Part shown: piece by piece, positions 23,289 to 37,140 of the stretch
Numbering within the stretch: the first letter of the stretch is position 1
Layout: each line of letters opens with the position of its first letter
Notes under the pieces: model-generated
Told to the model about the DNA's origin: nothing
The model's input: the letters and a program-made list of their open reading frames with translations, nothing else
The model's database searches: none
Assembly: GCA_015227615.1 (NCBI GenBank)
Contig: JAALGZ010000019.1
Span: 434,001 to 498,000 of the forward strand
From: Labyrinthula sp. Ha
Lineage: Eukaryota; Sar; Bigyra; Labyrinthulida; Labyrinthulaceae
Length of the DNA stretch: 64,000 nt
Direction: 5' to 3'
Position numbers and translations under genes: made by a program

Positions 23289-26200
23289 TTTAGCTTTGTA
23301 TTTTTCTTAGTTTTCTGTTTTATACTAAAAAAATGGAACAGTTTTTCGCGAGGGGTGTAAATACAGTATTGCAAGAAATAGTAAAAACTATCCCCAATAT
23401 ATCGTGATAGTTTTCCGGTATCTTCTATATACCTTACAATAGAACAACAAAAGGAGATAATCAAAGTTATCGGAAATCATAAATACCAATTAAGACTATC
23501 GTGATATTTCTTGGGCGGGTTTTTTGGTTCCCGAAATTGATTTGGGTAAGAATGGCGTTATATGTGAAAAAACCGGTGACGCCGCGAGCTTTCTTAAGTA
23601 GATAAAATACTCTTATAATATTTGGTGCCAAAACCAGAAAACCAGAAAGTTCAATATTCTTACTTGTAAATCAAATTCTTTTAAATGAAAAACATCTTCA
23701 AGGCTAGAAGTAGGTTTCTAAGCAAGAGGAAGTCTTGTGTAACTAGAGTTTCTTGCAGAGTGGTGAAGTACTTTGCGACAGTAGAGATAAATGGGGAATA
23801 ATAGCATATGACGCTTGTTTAATTGTTAACACTACTAATATAGTTTAAGCGCCAATGATGGCTAAGCTATCTTTTCTTTACAAAGTTTTATTTGCGCATA
23901 TAAAAAGGGTGTTCTGCTAGTATTTTAAATCATAGAGACAGGTTTCTAAACTAGTTGTGAAACTTGACTACTCAAGCAAGATTATGTATAATAAATCTCA
24001 GTTTAATCTGAAATCTTCTATCCTTGCTATCTACTAGTGAAAATTGCCGTATTAAGTCCTTGCTAAGTCATTTAAGGCAATGTCTTACTCCCAAAAGATT
24101 AAGGGAACAAGCCTGTGAACATGTTTTCAGGTCTGTCTGTCACAAAAAGAAGAACAGAATCTACGATGCATTGGTAACTCCCAGAAATCTCTATAGCTGA
24201 TCATGCTATTAGTTGATGCTTACGGCTGAAATGACTTGTAATATATTCATCGCCTCTTACCGAGTAGTCTTTCTGCAAGACTCAGGTCTTCAAAGACATT
24301 CCGTAAAGAACGAAAATTTACCATTCAAATCTTGCAATTAAGTACAAATAACTTAAATCTTTTAATTTAGTTCCAGCTCTTTTTGCTAGACTCTTAAAAT
24401 GCCGAGTATGAATTTGATTCGAAAGTTAATTTTTGTGAATCATTCTGATTTATCACAAGGTTAATGCATGAACTTATGTAGATGATTCTATCTAGTGAAG
24501 AAACAACAAAGCCAGCAATTTCGGCATATGGTACCTGGCTTTCATAAATGTGTACGGGAATTTGTCTGGTGGCATCACCTGCCAAGCATGGCAGTCATCA
24601 AGGATATCGCAGCTATAAAGGATTGTCCGTAGCTCGTTTCGCCACTTTCGCTTGCACACGGACGATGAGGCAAAATGCTATGGCAATATTATTACAGTGA
24701 GGTCGATCGAAAATTGCTGTATCTTCAGAATAACTGCAAAAAAGAAATTATTTGTATTTTGTCCGGACAAAAGTGATATAGGTAGAAAGTAATGAATGTA
24801 ACTTTTCAATTTTGCTCCCTTAACAAAGATTTTATTTGAATTCTATTACTCCATGACTCATTATTCCCACTAGGATATATTGGACATAGAATATGTGCCT
24901 GCTGTAACTCTCATTACAAATGAAATCTAGATTGAAAAGTTTTCTATGAAGGGTAAATAAACTCGAGGGTTATCCCAGGTGTGGTCACTTCTGAGACAGG
25001 GATTCAGAGATTTGGGGATTTTGTTTACCGATGGGTTACATCCCGATAGTTGAGGCTGCTTTTTCCGTAATCTTTATTCTTTTGCTTGGTGCAGAATATA
25101 CTTCTTATGACTGGAAAGGGTTTAGAAATTAACCATTGACTCTTCATACTCTACTGGCTTGGAGTCTAGTTAATGCTCCAGGCAAAGTTGTCTGGCAGGT
25201 AATGGAGATTGCCGTAATAAAACTGCGTACTCCATTCCGATTAACATTCTAAAAACTTTTAGCATTTCTCTCACATTCAATTTTTGATAAACCTTAAAGA
25301 TATTGGAAAATCATGTTTGAAAGCCAAAATGAGGAAATTGTAAAGTTAGATTTGTTTCTTATTATTTCGAAAAATCCTAGGCTACAATGGATCCAAATAA
25401 TGTAGGTAATGGAACAATCTAGAAATAACATATTTTTGAAGTTTGGAATGTTAATTTTCTAAAACATTAAGAAGCTACTTGCTTCAAGTTTTCCAATGCT
25501 TTCCCTGAAATGTCTAGCGCATTATTTTATACTAGAAACCAAAGGTTAAGAACAAATACCCATACCCTCTACCTAAGCCCCTTACTTTTACTTGGAACCT
25601 CCCCAGCCCATTAGAAAGATAATTTTAATTGCATATTGTTTTGCAAACCCCAATTGAAGATGTTGTCATAATTCTATAGCCCTTGGATCGGGTCTTCACT
25701 TTAAGTATATTTAGACCGATGCTAGACTCTATCTCTTAATTTTCCTCCATTGAAAGATATATCTTCATCATAGGCTGTTTGAATAGATAAGAATACTCAG
25801 TACACTTAGGAAAAAAAACTAAAATTTAGTATCCTACTAGCCTTCATGGGCTTTGAAGTCAACGCTTATGCTCATCCAAAACACAAGCATACAAAAATAT
25901 TCTTACTCAGTAGAACTAAATTAAGCTGTACAACAAAAATAATGCTCCAAACTCCGCGTCATATCTAGATGTGATATCTGAGTTTCTAAGAGAGTGTGTA
26001 AATAGTAAGCAAATAACAAAAAAAAAGATAGATAGTATATTTTACACAATTAAGGGATCAGATAAAGGCAGGTAATATTAATAGTTTATGGATTTATAAT
26101 TCATACTACTTATCTTGCTATACCGCGAATTAAGAGGTACTCCGGGGGATGGGCAGGAATATAAATCGTAATCTAGGCAAGTTTTTCTTAAGCTTCGTAC

Positions 26201-27432
26201 AGTGATTCTAGGCTTAAACTAAGTATTATATATGTATACGTATGATTCTTAGCTCCCAATCATCTGTAATCAGCATCATATTAATTCCATAACTGATGGG
26301 AGCCTATTGTCATGGGCACAGATCAAGGCTTCATTTCTTACTGGCTGTTTCAAAGGCAGCATTCTATATTATAGCCATCCCCTTGCCAGGTGAGCTGCTT
26401 TTAAGCGTTCAACTTTTTTATTAGATATTGTTAGAAAGCATCACGTAGTAAAGTCTATAATTATCCTAAAGCATAGGTGTCAAGTTAAAACAAACCTTAT
26501 GAGAACTGTCTCTCCTTGAAACCGCTTAGAAATGATTTTGAGGATTCTTTGAAACAGTAGTCTATTGACTTGCATGTGATATATCCAATGAAGTGTGCTC
26601 AACCGATGAAAAATAGGTAACTCCCTTATTTGATTGTTATTATCTGAGCTTAATAACATTTCTTAGTCTATTTATCTCTACCATTGGTCGATAGATTCCT
26701 AATCTAAAAAAATCTTCTCACTAACTCAGATCAAACCATGTGTACAGCCTAGATAGAACAGGTAGCTCTTACGTCCTGCTCACCCTTTAGTTTTGATTTA
26801 GATGAACCGATCAGACTTTTACTTCGTGCTATTACCAGTAATATCATCCATCTTTTTTTGCAGCTCCTTAACTACGTGATACTACCCGTGAAAATGCTGT
26901 CAATAAGAAATGCTTCTGAACAAATTGGAAATATCACATTATTTTTCCATTTGAAGTATCTTTTTGATCTGATCTAAATTGATATGCCGACTAGTATACT
27001 CGTCCACATGGAAAAAATGATTTAATTAATTCCTGTATCCAGATATTATTAATATACTTTGAACTTCTCAATAATGGAGTAGAACTTGCCACATGGAATA
27101 GTATAAACAATAAAAAATAATTGTATTAAATACCAGCACAAAGAAGATAAATTGGTACCCCAAGATTCTGAGTTGGTTAAAGGAAAGAATAATTATCCCT
27201 CCCAGTTGGTACAAGATTAGACTATGGATTTTAAGCCCAAAAAGGAAATTGTGCTGAACTGAGAATAATAGACACGTACATTTCCACCTAGGAACACAGA
27301 CAATTACAGCAGCCAGGTACAGGAAGTTTCTCAAAATAATCTCCTATCAGGTTCGGCACCTTCCAACAGCTTACGCAGGACAAACATCTTTAGTCTTTAT
27401 CACAAAGCTCTAATTCTTATAAGCAGAAACAA
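23289..27432. other. Gene-poor stretch with a dispersed-repeat-like segment
   Basis: No gene recognised. The part at about 23391-23520 contains CGGTATC, TTATCGG and two copies of ATCGTGATA. It resembles segments elsewhere in the window that are rich in ATATCG and CCGATAA words. The frame at 27068-27334 (minus) is hydrophobic but has no family resemblance. Confidence 0.45.
23391..23520. repeat. Putative dispersed repeat (CCGGTA/ATCGTGATA type)
   Basis: Contains ATCGTGATAG, TTCCGGTATC, TTATCGGAAATC and a second ATCGTGATA. The same words recur at about 36351-36430, 37041-37140 and 61791-61880. No clear terminal repeats or coding content. It may be a decayed short transposon; judged by eye only. 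Confidence 0.3.
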
Positions 27433-29253
27433 TTAAACTACTGAAAGTGCTAAATTCTTCAGTGTAACTTGATCAAGAAGAACCTTTTTCTCACCAGAGC
27501 TCTTGAAAAAAATCCATTTTGCAGTTTCGGCATTTTTAAATTCAAGTTGAACCATTCCATAATGAGTACCTTGTACGAATGCAACCCAAGAGGGTTGACG
27601 AGGAGGAAGCCGGTTATCTAAATGAAAACCTCCAGTTCCAACAACTGAATAAACAACTCCAAAACCACTGTTAGCCTTTTTTACAAACCTTTCTTTTGAA
27701 TATGTGATGGGATGGGTTCTCATATAGTGGTGAGAGTGTCCTGAAAATACAAAATTAACTTTGTATTTTTCATACAAAGGTGCATAAAGTTCTCGAAATG
27801 CACATCCGTACCAATCCCCGTCAACTGTACACATTGCATGATGACTGTTAGTATGAAAAAGAGGGCGATGAGTGTATACAACAATCCAAGGATGATTTTT
27901 TCTTTCTTCCGGTTGATTCAGTTTTTTCAGTAGTTGAACAAGCCATTTGTATTGAGGACTCTCTTTTCCAAAATGTTTGTTCCATCTATCCTGATATCTT
28001 TTCATAGTAGGTGCTGGATTAGTCAAGTCATATTTACCTCTCATTTCATAAGCATTAACGGGATTATCTTCAGTGGATATTGATATAAAAGTTGCTAATT
28101 TAGTTTGAAAATGATAAAAGTGTGGATTTCTCATTACCCTAATTGCGTTTCCTTGAAGCGTATTCAAATCATTATCATGTTCAGTAAATATAGAATTTAA
28201 ATAATTCGTATCTTCATCTACAAGATAATTAAAGCCTGAAAGATAAGTTGATTCATGAGGAGGACGAAACTTTAATAAATAAGGAAGATCATTGTCATGA
28301 TTTCCCATCGTTGTCATCCAAGGTGTTTTTTGGCTTACACCAGAAATAAGATTAAAATAACTTTTCCAGGTTTCCAAACTCTCTTTTTTCAATCTCTTAT
28401 TTCCTCCACATATATTCTTATCACAATCAAACTCACAAACAAGAATTTCTCTTTTATGTTCTGCTGATTCAAAGCTATTTTCTACAATGAAATCACGACC
28501 ATAGCGACTTTCAAAGCAAGTACCTGCATTAGATGCGTAGGATTGATCCCCTAGATGTATAACAGCAGCTGCAGGTAACTCCTCCATAAGCTTCAAAACC
28601 TGCTGACGGCCAGTCTTTCCCAAATCACCTACAATGTTGAATTTTTCACTACTTAGAAACTGTAAATTTCTATATTGCTGCATAGATATACCAGGTTGAG
28701 GAGCAATATGGTATAGTACATCTTCGTTTGCTTCTAAATGTTCCAACTTCGCTACAAAATAGTGCCAACTTTCTGCACCAAACGTAAAACAACCTAATGG
28801 ATCAGCTATCGCAACAAATTTATCTTCATGGCGCTTTACTATGTAATTAACGGTTACATGCTTCATATCTGAGTTTATTAACCGTTTAACTTCCCTAGGT
28901 GAAAAATCATCCGTTGAATAAATCATTTGGCATTTTCTGGATTGTGAAATAATAGTGAAGTGTAAGTATATTGAATGTGTTATATTAGCTGAAAAAGTGA
29001 ATTTAATTTGGGTAATTTTTTCCTCTGGGTTCAGGATGAGTGATGGTTCTTCTGGTTTGGTGTGTGACTGTGTTTGGGGGACAACGTTAACTGGAAGTTT
29101 GTTACGAAAGTAACTAATATGCGCAGAAGATGAATATTTATTAGAATTTGAGTATTGTATCAGAGTAATTGCGCAAAGGAGAATGAAAGATACACAAAAT
29201 AATGCGTTCTTTATACTTGTGGAGCTACTTGTGTTTTCTTCGTCTATTGCCAT
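27433..29253 (-). CDS. Membrane-anchored purple acid phosphatase-like metallophosphoesterase, 606 aa
   Basis: A single-exon frame from an ATG at 29253 to TAA. Residues about 17-35 form one hydrophobic helix after a short polar N-terminus, so this is probably a type II membrane protein with a lumenal or extracellular catalytic domain. The dinuclear metal site of purple acid phosphatases is present in order: GDLG (near 210), GDQSYAS (Asp and the Tyr that ligates iron, near 237), GNHDND (near 315), YTHRPLF (near 460) and SGHSHHYMRT (near 505). The family hydrolyses phosphomonoesters at acidic pH. At 606 aa it is long for the family because of the anchor, an N-terminal beta-rich region (80-200) and a cysteine-bearing insert around 270-285. 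The actual substrate is unknown. It is isolated by deserts of several kb on both sides. Confidence 0.88.
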   Translation of the reverse strand: MAIDEENTSSSTSIKNALFCVSFILLCAITLIQYSNSNKYSSSAHISYFRNKLPVNVVPQTQSHTKPEEPSLILNPEEKITQIKFTFSANITHSIYLHFTIISQSRKCQMIYSTDDFSPREVKRLINSDMKHVTVNYIVKRHEDKFVAIADPLGCFTFGAESWHYFVAKLEHLEANEDVLYHIAPQPGISMQQYRNLQFLSSEKFNIVGDLGKTGRQQVLKLMEELPAAAVIHLGDQSYASNAGTCFESRYGRDFIVENSFESAEHKREILVCEFDCDKNICGGNKRLKKESLETWKSYFNLISGVSQKTPWMTTMGNHDNDLPYLLKFRPPHESTYLSGFNYLVDEDTNYLNSIFTEHDNDLNTLQGNAIRVMRNPHFYHFQTKLATFISISTEDNPVNAYEMRGKYDLTNPAPTMKRYQDRWNKHFGKESPQYKWLVQLLKKLNQPEERKNHPWIVVYTHRPLFHTNSHHAMCTVDGDWYGCAFRELYAPLYEKYKVNFVFSGHSHHYMRTHPITYSKERFVKKANSGFGVVYSVVGTGGFHLDNRLPPRQPSWVAFVQGTHYGMVQLEFKNAETAKWIFFKSSGEKKVLLDQVTLKNLALSVV

Positions 29254-32200
29254 AATTGAACCTACAGTAATGTAATATCATAAAGTACAAAAGCTCATTA
29301 GAACAAACTAAAACTCAAATGAATTGTTAGATAAAGAATCCTTTTAAAGGTCAGAATACATAGTTTTGATTAATAAACTAAATTGAATAATAATTAAAAA
29401 TTTTATTTTATTCTTATATTTTATTATTAATTAAAGACATATGATTCTTTGCGCCAGGATCCTCTGGTCTTATACATTATGAAGTCAGTCTCAAGCATGC
29501 ATGATGAAGATAGGTATTATTCAAAACTATATATACATGTTTAGTTATAAATGTCAAAATATTATGATTATTTTAGAATATAGCTTACAGAAATCTTTAG
29601 TTATCCTTTGGTACAATTACTTAATCCTGGCCTGAGCTAGAGTTGCCAATGGCGGAGATCAACCAAAGATATTAAGATATGAGGTCGCAGAGGGATTGAA
29701 GTTGGTAATGGAGAATGAAAATGATTAATTAATATATTATAAGCTTAGTGTCAGTTGTTTCATCGTGTTGCTCTTGTTAATCGCTGTTCAAAGGTACTCC
29801 CTGATGCCTTAGAGAGAAACAGCTCCATGACAAATATAAACATTAACTTGTTTAAACCGAATGGTTCATATACCTATATTAAAGCTGTTTATAGTAAAAA
29901 GAAATCAAAATGTTCCTTTAGTTCTCAGCTATTTTTACAGTTTCCGGGATTGTTCAAGTACCTGAAAAGTTGTAGAGTATATGAAGTTCAAGTTTCACGG
30001 ATGATATCACGGTCCATCGAATATTTTAAACTTTTTCGCAGGGCATGTAGAAGCTCAGTAGGTTGAATCGTTAATTAATAAATATGAAATAGGTTAAAAT
30101 TAACTATCATTGGCGTGTGTGATTGGGCTTCTGCTAAGACCATGGATTTTGCATGATACAGTAGTTTTCACGAGGCATGATACCAACAGGACTTTTCCAT
30201 TTGAGGTTATCTTAAGTTTTCTAAGATTTTGTTTCAATCAAATATGTATTCAAGAAAATTTTATTGATATTTTGCTGTGATATATATATATTTCTACTTA
30301 ACATATACACGTTAGACAAACCTGTTGAAAGTATTCATTCCGCATCACCCAACTTCCTTTTAATGTTTGGGCTCCTATTATTAAATGAGGTCATAGCAGA
30401 TTTCTTTAGCAGAATTACTACAAAATTGGTGATGACTTCTATTTGACACAAATTAAGTTCGTATATCTAAACTATTCTCACATCGAAGGCAGTATAAACT
30501 AAGCTATTAGCAAGATGAAGTGTTTTGGTTCATTGCGAAAAAATTGTAGAAAAATATAAGCTTAAGTAATAAGACAAAAGGAAGTTTTCCTGTTTTTCAT
30601 TACGAAACAAACGTTACTTCGAATTATATATATATTAAGTGAACAACAAGAAAAATCACGTTGTCCTAAGGTATATAAATGCAAAACAATCATCACCTGT
30701 CTCTATTTTTAAATTAATAAACTTAAAGTTAATTCTCGAAAAAGGAATTATAACATTATTGAACGAATTGATTTCTGATTTAATATAGTGATACTTAAAC
30801 CCAATACTACTAGTGAAAAGTATTACTTTCTACAAATTGCTCAGAGATCTTGCTTAAGAATGAATAAACATGGTTGTTAATTTGATTTTAGGGGACTTGG
30901 TCTTTAGGTAACAAAGAATTGGTTATGCCTATTAAATATTGAGAACCCTTAGCGTTTTCAATACTATTAATTATAATAGAATATTTTTTTCTCTGCACCA
31001 GAAGTTCTAGCAAAGGAAAAGGATTAGAATTACAGATGCAGCATATACACAGCAGTAGTTGAATCTTCTGGCTTCAGTATTGGTTTGTCCAGATAAATTG
31101 ATCAAGTAGCTACACCAAAGGATCGCATTTACTAGAAGAGTTTACTTTTAATGTCAAATTATACATTACATGGTTTCAAATAATCAGGTTAGTGTAATAT
31201 ACTAAATTTGATTGTTGTTCTTTTCTCAATATCAATGAGCTATTGGTATAGTAAAGTAGCTTGTAGAGTATTTGTTCCATAAGGTGGGGTTTTCATTTAG
31301 TATATTTACTGGAGAACTAACTGCTAAAGGATGGTGATAAGAAAGAGAGTATTAAGATACGATGAATTTTCAATCCATAGAAATGACAAAAACTTTAAAC
31401 AATAGACAAAATTTCCAGCAGAACGCTGCATATATAGTAGGTAGTACTATACAGGATCTGATTCTAGAGTTTCAACTACCGAATTGACTACTTTTAATAA
31501 TTGTAAGATCCTACTTACAGATAACTAAAAACATGCCCGTATGGTTTCATCAGAGACTTCACACTTTGTCGTAAAGGTAATTAGTCTAATTTTCAAGTAA
31601 CCTAAATTTTTCGAGAACCAAAAATAGAAACATATATAATTATTTGGTTATATGAAACAACGCTTCTTCGAAATACAAATTGGTCTCAAATCAGGTATGA
31701 GCTCATCCGCTAACAAAGAAGAAGCATAAAAACTTATTTTCAGTTCACTATGTAAACTTTGATACTATTACTCGGCACGAGATCAGTATATCATAAATTC
31801 TCACCAAGCAACTAACAATCACAGCTAACTGTAGAAGAAGTTAAGAGCATTGATACATTAAACCCTTAAAAACACGAAAAATAATGTCATAAAAAGCTTT
31901 TACAGAAAACGTCAAAGAGGATAAAAATGAATACATAGAGTGGACTTTTACTTTTGCCAAAAGCTGCCAAAACCATCACCATCTTGTTTAAAGAGGAAGC
32001 ACATTCACGTTATAATTTTGGTACAAAAGAGCAAATGTTCCTTACCAAATCATACAGGACACACAGTGGTCTCCCAGAAAATAATATGGGCTTTCTGGAT
32101 ATACTCAAAACTATCGCCTAAGAGAAGGAAGCATATGTCATAAATTTCAAGTAGAAAATTTAAATATCCAAATGTTACATAAGTTAATAAATAGAGTTGA

Positions 32201-33479
32201 GATATTTGGTTATACAAGGATATTAAATCAAAAGGAAAGGTCTAAATAGATTATATAATCAAAATAAACATGATCTATATCAACCGTTATTTATGACTGA
32301 AGAAACTAGATCAAATGTATAAACCAGTTGTGCATAAGAGCAGAAAATGAAAATAAACAGGTTAATGACTGGATTCATCTTTTGATTCACAGAAGACTTG
32401 AAGAGCTTTTGCTAGCTTAGGTAAAAATGGTATTGTTTCTCTTGTATAGAAAAAGGATAGTTTTCAACACAGTGCTATCCAGGTAAAAAATTTATAAGAA
32501 TTTATTGCTCGATAACCGAAAGAACAAAATGAAATGATATTATACGAAATTCTTCAAAGACTCTTCTAAAAGAAAATAATTAGCTTATATGAAGAAGACT
32601 TAGTTTGAGATAGTACATGTAACTATTAAAAAAACGATGGGGATGTGTGTACCAATCACTAAGGCTACAGCAAATACAGTGAGATATTGAACTGTCTAAT
32701 GAGGGACATAGCCCTAATAGTAGCTCAGAAAAACCAAAAACTTATACATCTCCTGATAATTTTTTCTTGTTCAAATTTGGATGATCCATATGGAGAAGAG
32801 AAAAACCAAAAAAATCAAAATCTTATAGAGTATGATTTTGAAATTCACTCTCAAGGTCTACAAAGTCTAGATTGACATTGAAGTTTTTACAACTTAAACC
32901 AAACTGAGGAAAACCCATGCCAAAAGTGTAATAATAGAACTGGAAATTTCCGTTACAGAAAAACAGAAACCATCAGACAGAAACTATACTTTCGTTGGCA
33001 GAGGGTTGCTGCAGTAAAACTAATAAAGATATTTGAAGATTTGGTCCACAAAGCACGGGAACTTAACATCAAGGAGAGATATATAGGTAAGTTAGATTTC
33101 AAAAAAGATTGGTTATTGGTTTGCTTAAATTCACCGACCGCTGAAGAATTAGATGTGTCCTGGTACTGTGTCTACACATAGAGATCCACGGTCCAAAGTA
33201 TATCCTAAATAAACCTTGAAAAATTAGAGACAAACCAAACAGTTACTACTTCAACTCTATATAAGGATTTTCCCTAGATCTAAAAAATATATGAAAAATA
33301 AGGTTTCATTCATAACCAGATACACGACCATCTTGTGTAACAAAGGAAGTAAAAATCAACCGGACAATAACATAATATTTTCTCTGTTAATGACTAGCTA
33401 AGGGTTTCTTGATAGATTCTTGGACAACATATTAGAATTCATGATGGTAGTAACGCTTTTATCATCAAACCTAATTTAT
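29254..33479. other. Gene-poor stretch, no gene recognised
   Basis: Only short open frames without domains (for example 29755-30066, 31940-32143 and 32687-32875). From about 32 kb onward the sequence has the patchy short frames seen in decayed retroelements, but I cannot name a domain before the reverse-transcriptase-like segment further on. Confidence 0.45.
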
Positions 33480-33839
33480 AGAAGATATGGGAAAAGAAAA
33501 TATAATCAAAAATTGAGGAACAAAATCGACGCGATACAAAAGAGGATTCTTTAACTCTGTGGTTTCTCCTTTGACATTATGGAAATATTTCGACTATGTA
33601 ACCACGATTTTGTCTTCATAGCCTTAAGAGAGAACAAATTATTATAAAATATCATTCACACAATACTTCAACTTTGCAAATTGGCAGTAGCATAGATCAA
33701 AATAATAGAAAAATTGTGCATAGACTTAGAAATCAATCGATGTGCCCTACAGAGGACAATTTACGTCTAATTTTGTTTATGATCTACAAGTGTTCTTCTC
33801 TAAAAACTAGAAGAAGAACACGAAACTTGCCATAGTTTC

Positions 33840-34700
33840 TTGTAAACAATTTCTTGAGAATGCTATCTTCTGTTCCATTGATATCTGTGCCAAACTCAGT
33901 ACCAAATTGGAAGCAAAAATATTTGACAATATAGAAGAAATGGGTGAAGTATCTGACTTACAAATCAACTCAACTAAGACAAGAACTATATATGTCTCAA
34001 CAAAACTAAGATCAGAAAAGAATTATTTGATAGAAAACATCAAATTGTTGGTGTACACTACTGGAAAATACGCAACAGGGGTTTCGTCAATCTCATGGCC
34101 ATGTACCGTAATTTTTCAAACTGCTAAATAGCAAGCAAACAACAGCTGGTTGTAGAAAATTCAAGAGTGTCATGTTAAATGACTAAGGGTTTGGACACAA
34201 ATTTTACTCATTGTATAATCTTTTCCCAGTTCAGTTAGATTTACCAAATCGGTAACCAGTTTTGTCTACCTAGGAGACATTCTTTGCGAAAGATTCAAAT
34301 ATTTCAGTCGTGCAATAGCAAATCTAAAAACCCAAAGAATGATCCAAAAAATAAGCACTTGTCGACAGGTCGCACATTAATCAATCGGTATGAAAAACTT
34401 GTAGTGAAAGTTCCTGTGTTCTCAGTTGCAAGTTGCCACTCAGAAAGAAAATACTTCAGAGATAGATGCATTTGTGCTGCCTCAAACAATATCTCAAGCA
34501 CGAGAACTACGTTCAAACAACATACAACACTGTCTCGCGCGAGAAAGCCCGGATGTCCAATATATTCATAAACAAGAATGTAGATTCCTTAGCTCTAATG
34601 CAATTAAGAGAAGATACTCAACAGCTAAAATTAACGTGATGTCAAGTTTTGTCTGATGGGATCCTACTAGAAACATCCATAGAAGTTGGAAAATCTTTCA
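33840..34700 (+). mobile_element. Decayed non-LTR (LINE) reverse transcriptase
   Basis: Reading plus frames in order, about 33866-33985 gives a passage equivalent to the box around the catalytic YADD of LINE reverse transcriptases. There AIFCSIDICAKL stands where the family has an ADD box, followed by a helix and SDLQINSTKT, the usual GLxIN-x-x-KT motif. Around 34261-34330 follow FVYLGDIL and further residues, the expected YLG motif after the thumb. The two parts are further apart than normal and the frame is broken by several stops, so this is an old inactive copy. Its limits are uncertain. It could belong to the same family as the endonuclease fossil at 7.25 kb, but there is no overlap to compare. 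Confidence 0.55.
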
Positions 34701-36350
34701 CGCTAAGCAAAAATGTCCTGTAATGGAGACAGAGCCCCCATTAAGATCATAAGAAACAAAAAAAAATTCTACCGAGCCAGGTTAAACCCTTGCATAGGAT
34801 GAAAAGGTGGATCTTACATAGTTTCTACAAGTCGAAGATCAGGTGTTAGTATCTTTGGAAAGAGGTTGAAAGAAATTTAATATCCTTGTCGAAACGCGAA
34901 AGTGGTAAGAAGAAATTTATAAGCTTCTATTGGGTTCTTGTAATAGTTATCAATCCCATATTGATTTTGGGAAGCAAGTAAAACTTTAACCTGATATTTT
35001 AGTGAGATTGAATTCTTGTACGCAAATCCCAGTACCGAACCATGAGGTTCAGAGCTGTATTGGGTATAAAATACTCGATTAGACAAATATTCTATTAGGA
35101 GTTGTGTAATTGAAATAGCTTAACAGCGTGTGCCAATTTATATTGGTGTTGAGCTAACCCACTAATTAATTTTTAACCTTAACCAGGTATTCTATTACAA
35201 TGAAATTTACCTTTACTGATATTTATTGAGCCAAGTATATCTATGGATGACATATGCAACAAGTAATGAAACATTGTCTAATTAGATCTCATCAGTTTTC
35301 TGGATTTTCAAATATAAAAAACAAGTGAAAGAGCAAATTTAAATTTCATTCTATCATTCTTAGACTCCATCTGATTCACTTCAGCTGTTAACCTCTCCCA
35401 GATACCTCTCTAGTAAGCTGTTGTATACTTGCCATAAACAATCAACTCAGAAGGCGAGTCATTGCCCTTGAGGGGATGGATGGAAAGAAACCTTGATTTC
35501 GGATATAAACTATCTTACTTTAGAAATTAAACTCTTCAACCTTATAGGATGTTTTTATACTTGTCTTTTAGCCGGCTTAGTGATGCACTTTAGCGCATTG
35601 GCTCAAAGTAGAAAGTTATGTCACCGTATTTATTAACTTCCAAGGTTTCAAATCTTATACGAGTACTTATGTCTTTCTTGCTCCTATACTTAATGAGGGC
35701 GATTCAGATCTAGGCTTTGGCCTGAGCAGAACTTATAGTTCTTCTGCTGAGATCATTAAACTTTGATTATTGGATAACCTAATTAATATTTAAGTTGTAG
35801 CATAAGATAATCGTGAGCCGTAAAAACAGTTAACTAATTAGTTATGCTATACATTAAGTTTCCTGTGTTTACTGGGTGCTCGAGTTGCCCCTCATACACT
35901 CTATAAAACATGAAAAATAATAGTTCGACTACTTTCTACCTGATATAACCTGTTCTAGAATCTAGTTAACATCTCCCGCAAATACTCCTCGGCCTTGATT
36001 TTATAACACAACTGTCAAAGTATCGAGCTACTCGTTCTCCCTGCACAGGGCTTTAATTATTTTTTGCAAAAGGGCTGAGTGTTGGAGCTTGCAAACATTT
36101 TTAATTTTACAACTTCACAAACTCTCATCCGCCCTGGAGTGAGAACTAACTGATTATCTATTCCAATACTATTTTATATTTTTTCTTTATATCCCCCATA
36201 ATCTTTTGGTTCCTTATTTCTTTCTTCTACAAGACAATATATCACAGAGTGCCCCTTTCTAGCATCTGAAACGAAGTCTCATAAGAACTTTAACTTTTCT
36301 GTGTGCAATCTTTGTATAATTATTTTCTTGTATCAAAAAAAAATAATTGT

Positions 36351-36430
36351 AAACGCCGGCAATATCCGGTAATAACTTTCGGAAATCGTTAAGTTTCGGT
36401 ATGCCGATAAAATTTGCAATAACGTTAAAT
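36351..36430. repeat. Putative dispersed repeat
   Basis: Shares CCGGTAAT, CGGAAATCG, CCGATAA and AACGTTAA words with the segment at 61791-61880. Boundaries are unknown and no terminal repeats are seen. Confidence 0.3.
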
Positions 36431-37040
36431 TCCATTCTCTTGGACAGCTCGTCAAAGTTTGCCTTTCTAACTAGTTCCTAGCTAAGGGTATTATAGAACA
36501 AAGTCAATGGGAAAGTGGGAAGTATTCCTTGAGTGAAAAAAAGTGTCAAACCAACAAAAACGTAAAAGAATTATTAAGGAGAAAGCCTTCATTACCTGCA
36601 GCAACTTAATACCTAACCATCTACTGCCAGCTAAACCTATTTGGAGTTAATGTGTAAGACTACTATGTTCTTTTGTTGTGCAGAAACGATAAACTTAAGT
36701 TATCCTCAACAGTCAAAGGGAAACTGTTCAAAAAAAAGCTAGAATGGGTTTTCCATATAAAATCAAGAGAGTTTGTGCCTTTAACTTTCTATAAGATGAA
36801 TAACGATTGTTTGTTCAATATAAAAAAGAAGTAGAAGTTATGAAACAATATTTTTTTAAATAATTGAAACATTGAGAAATCTTACGTAACAAGTAGCAGA
36901 ATTTTCTTTCTAATGTTAATATTTCATATGTGCTTAAGCTTATTCTAAGTTGGTATTTCTACAGATTTATATGTTTCAAGAATACTTCGAGATAGTACTG
37001 TTTCAAGACTGAGTAAAAACATCTTTCTCGGGTTTGAAAA

Positions 37041-37140
37041 ATATCGGAAAGAAGAAAAACTATAAGTATTACCGGTAATTAACGAAAATACTTTCTAAGT
37101 AGTTTTTCCTATTTATTGCTACCGTTTCTACCGATAATGA
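37041..37140. repeat. Putative dispersed repeat
   Basis: Contains ATATCGGAAAG, ACCGGTAATTAACG and TACCGATAATG, related in wording to the other three segments. Boundaries are unknown. Confidence 0.3.

Noticed and set aside
29755-30066. 103-codon plus-strand frame
   Set aside because: No recognisable family and no supporting context; likely chance.
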